Part shown: piece after piece, positions 63,697-64,000 of the stretch
How the letters are laid out: every line of letters begins with the position of its first letter
Position numbering within the stretch: position 1 is the first letter of the stretch
Assembly (NCBI GenBank): GCA_963377175.1
Contig: CAUJNA010003298.1
Location: forward strand, 355,001-419,000
Direction: 5' to 3'
Length of the DNA: 64,000 nucleotides
Origin: Effrenium voratum
Taxonomy: Eukaryota > Sar > Dinophyceae > Suessiales > Symbiodiniaceae
Notes under the pieces: generated by a model
What the model was told of the DNA's origin: nothing
The model's database searches: none
What the model saw: the letters and a program-made list of their open reading frames with translations, nothing else
Made by a program: the position numbers and the translations under genes

Positions 63697-64000
63697 CCGA
63701 AGATTTTGTTTCTCGGTCGAGTCGGCTTTTTTACCCTCCCAAAAAACAAGCGGATCAACGGGCTGCCCTTTGGAAAGGCCAAAAGTTGCAATCCGAGCCA
63801 CCAAAACAGATTTTAAGTGTTTCCCAAGAAACACATAAAAAAGTACACGCCCTCATTTTCAGCTTTGGCCTGATTCGATGGAGTCGACGTATGTTTTGTC
63901 CAGCGAAACGGTGAAACTGTACGGAGGGGCCTTTTTGGGGTCCCGGGCTCCTTTCTAGCCCACCACGGCTGAAAGAAGCGGCAGCTTCTCCCACAGCTGT

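Overview
The window looks like nuclear DNA of a dinoflagellate. The evidence is: short, GC-rich exons separated by long introns; many introns with GC instead of GT at the donor; acceptors that mostly read AG followed by G; very dense short repeats; and an interstitial plant-type (CCCTAAA)n telomere tract at 45,053. I see no operons, ribosome binding sites, rRNA, convincing tRNA or CRISPR. The species cannot be named from sequence alone. Long open frames are rare and most are spurious, so I annotate single exons, judged by splice sites, phase agreement between neighbours and codon-like composition.

Most supported exons are on the plus strand. (1) At 8.08-14.01 kb, four phase-compatible exons form the 3' part of a gene of unknown, helical, charged product ending at 14,012. 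(2) From 14.3 to about 28 kb there are scattered plus-strand exons of unrecognised genes and one minus-strand exon at 23.5-23.75 kb with a UBA-like motif. (3) At 30.6-33.3 kb lies a satellite block: CT/TCTA microsatellites, two arrays of a 61-bp unit, an array of a 41-bp unit, a 330-bp higher-order satellite and a 32/33-bp minisatellite. (4) At 36.4-39.5 kb, three short exons join in frame into the pore helix, selectivity filter (TTVGYGD) and S6 helix of a voltage-gated-type potassium channel. This is the only gene I can identify with good confidence. Both of its introns have GC donors and AG|G acceptors. A possible S5 fragment lies at 29.4 kb. (5) From 41.5 to 50.7 kb there are exons of unidentified genes, with a phase-0 chain ending at the stop codon at 50,701. 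(6) From 51 to 64 kb there are more plus-strand exons, including phase-compatible pairs at 58.96/60.50 kb and 61.89/63.58 kb.

The space between exons is filled with miniature terminal-inverted-repeat elements of about 70-140 bp in several unrelated families (called A to H and Z here). Larger inverted-repeat elements lie at 45.47-45.86 kb and 51.94-52.83 kb. Many copies lie inside introns, and one ends just upstream of a splice acceptor, as expected for introner-like elements. This element load, together with the non-canonical GC introns, is the main feature of the window.
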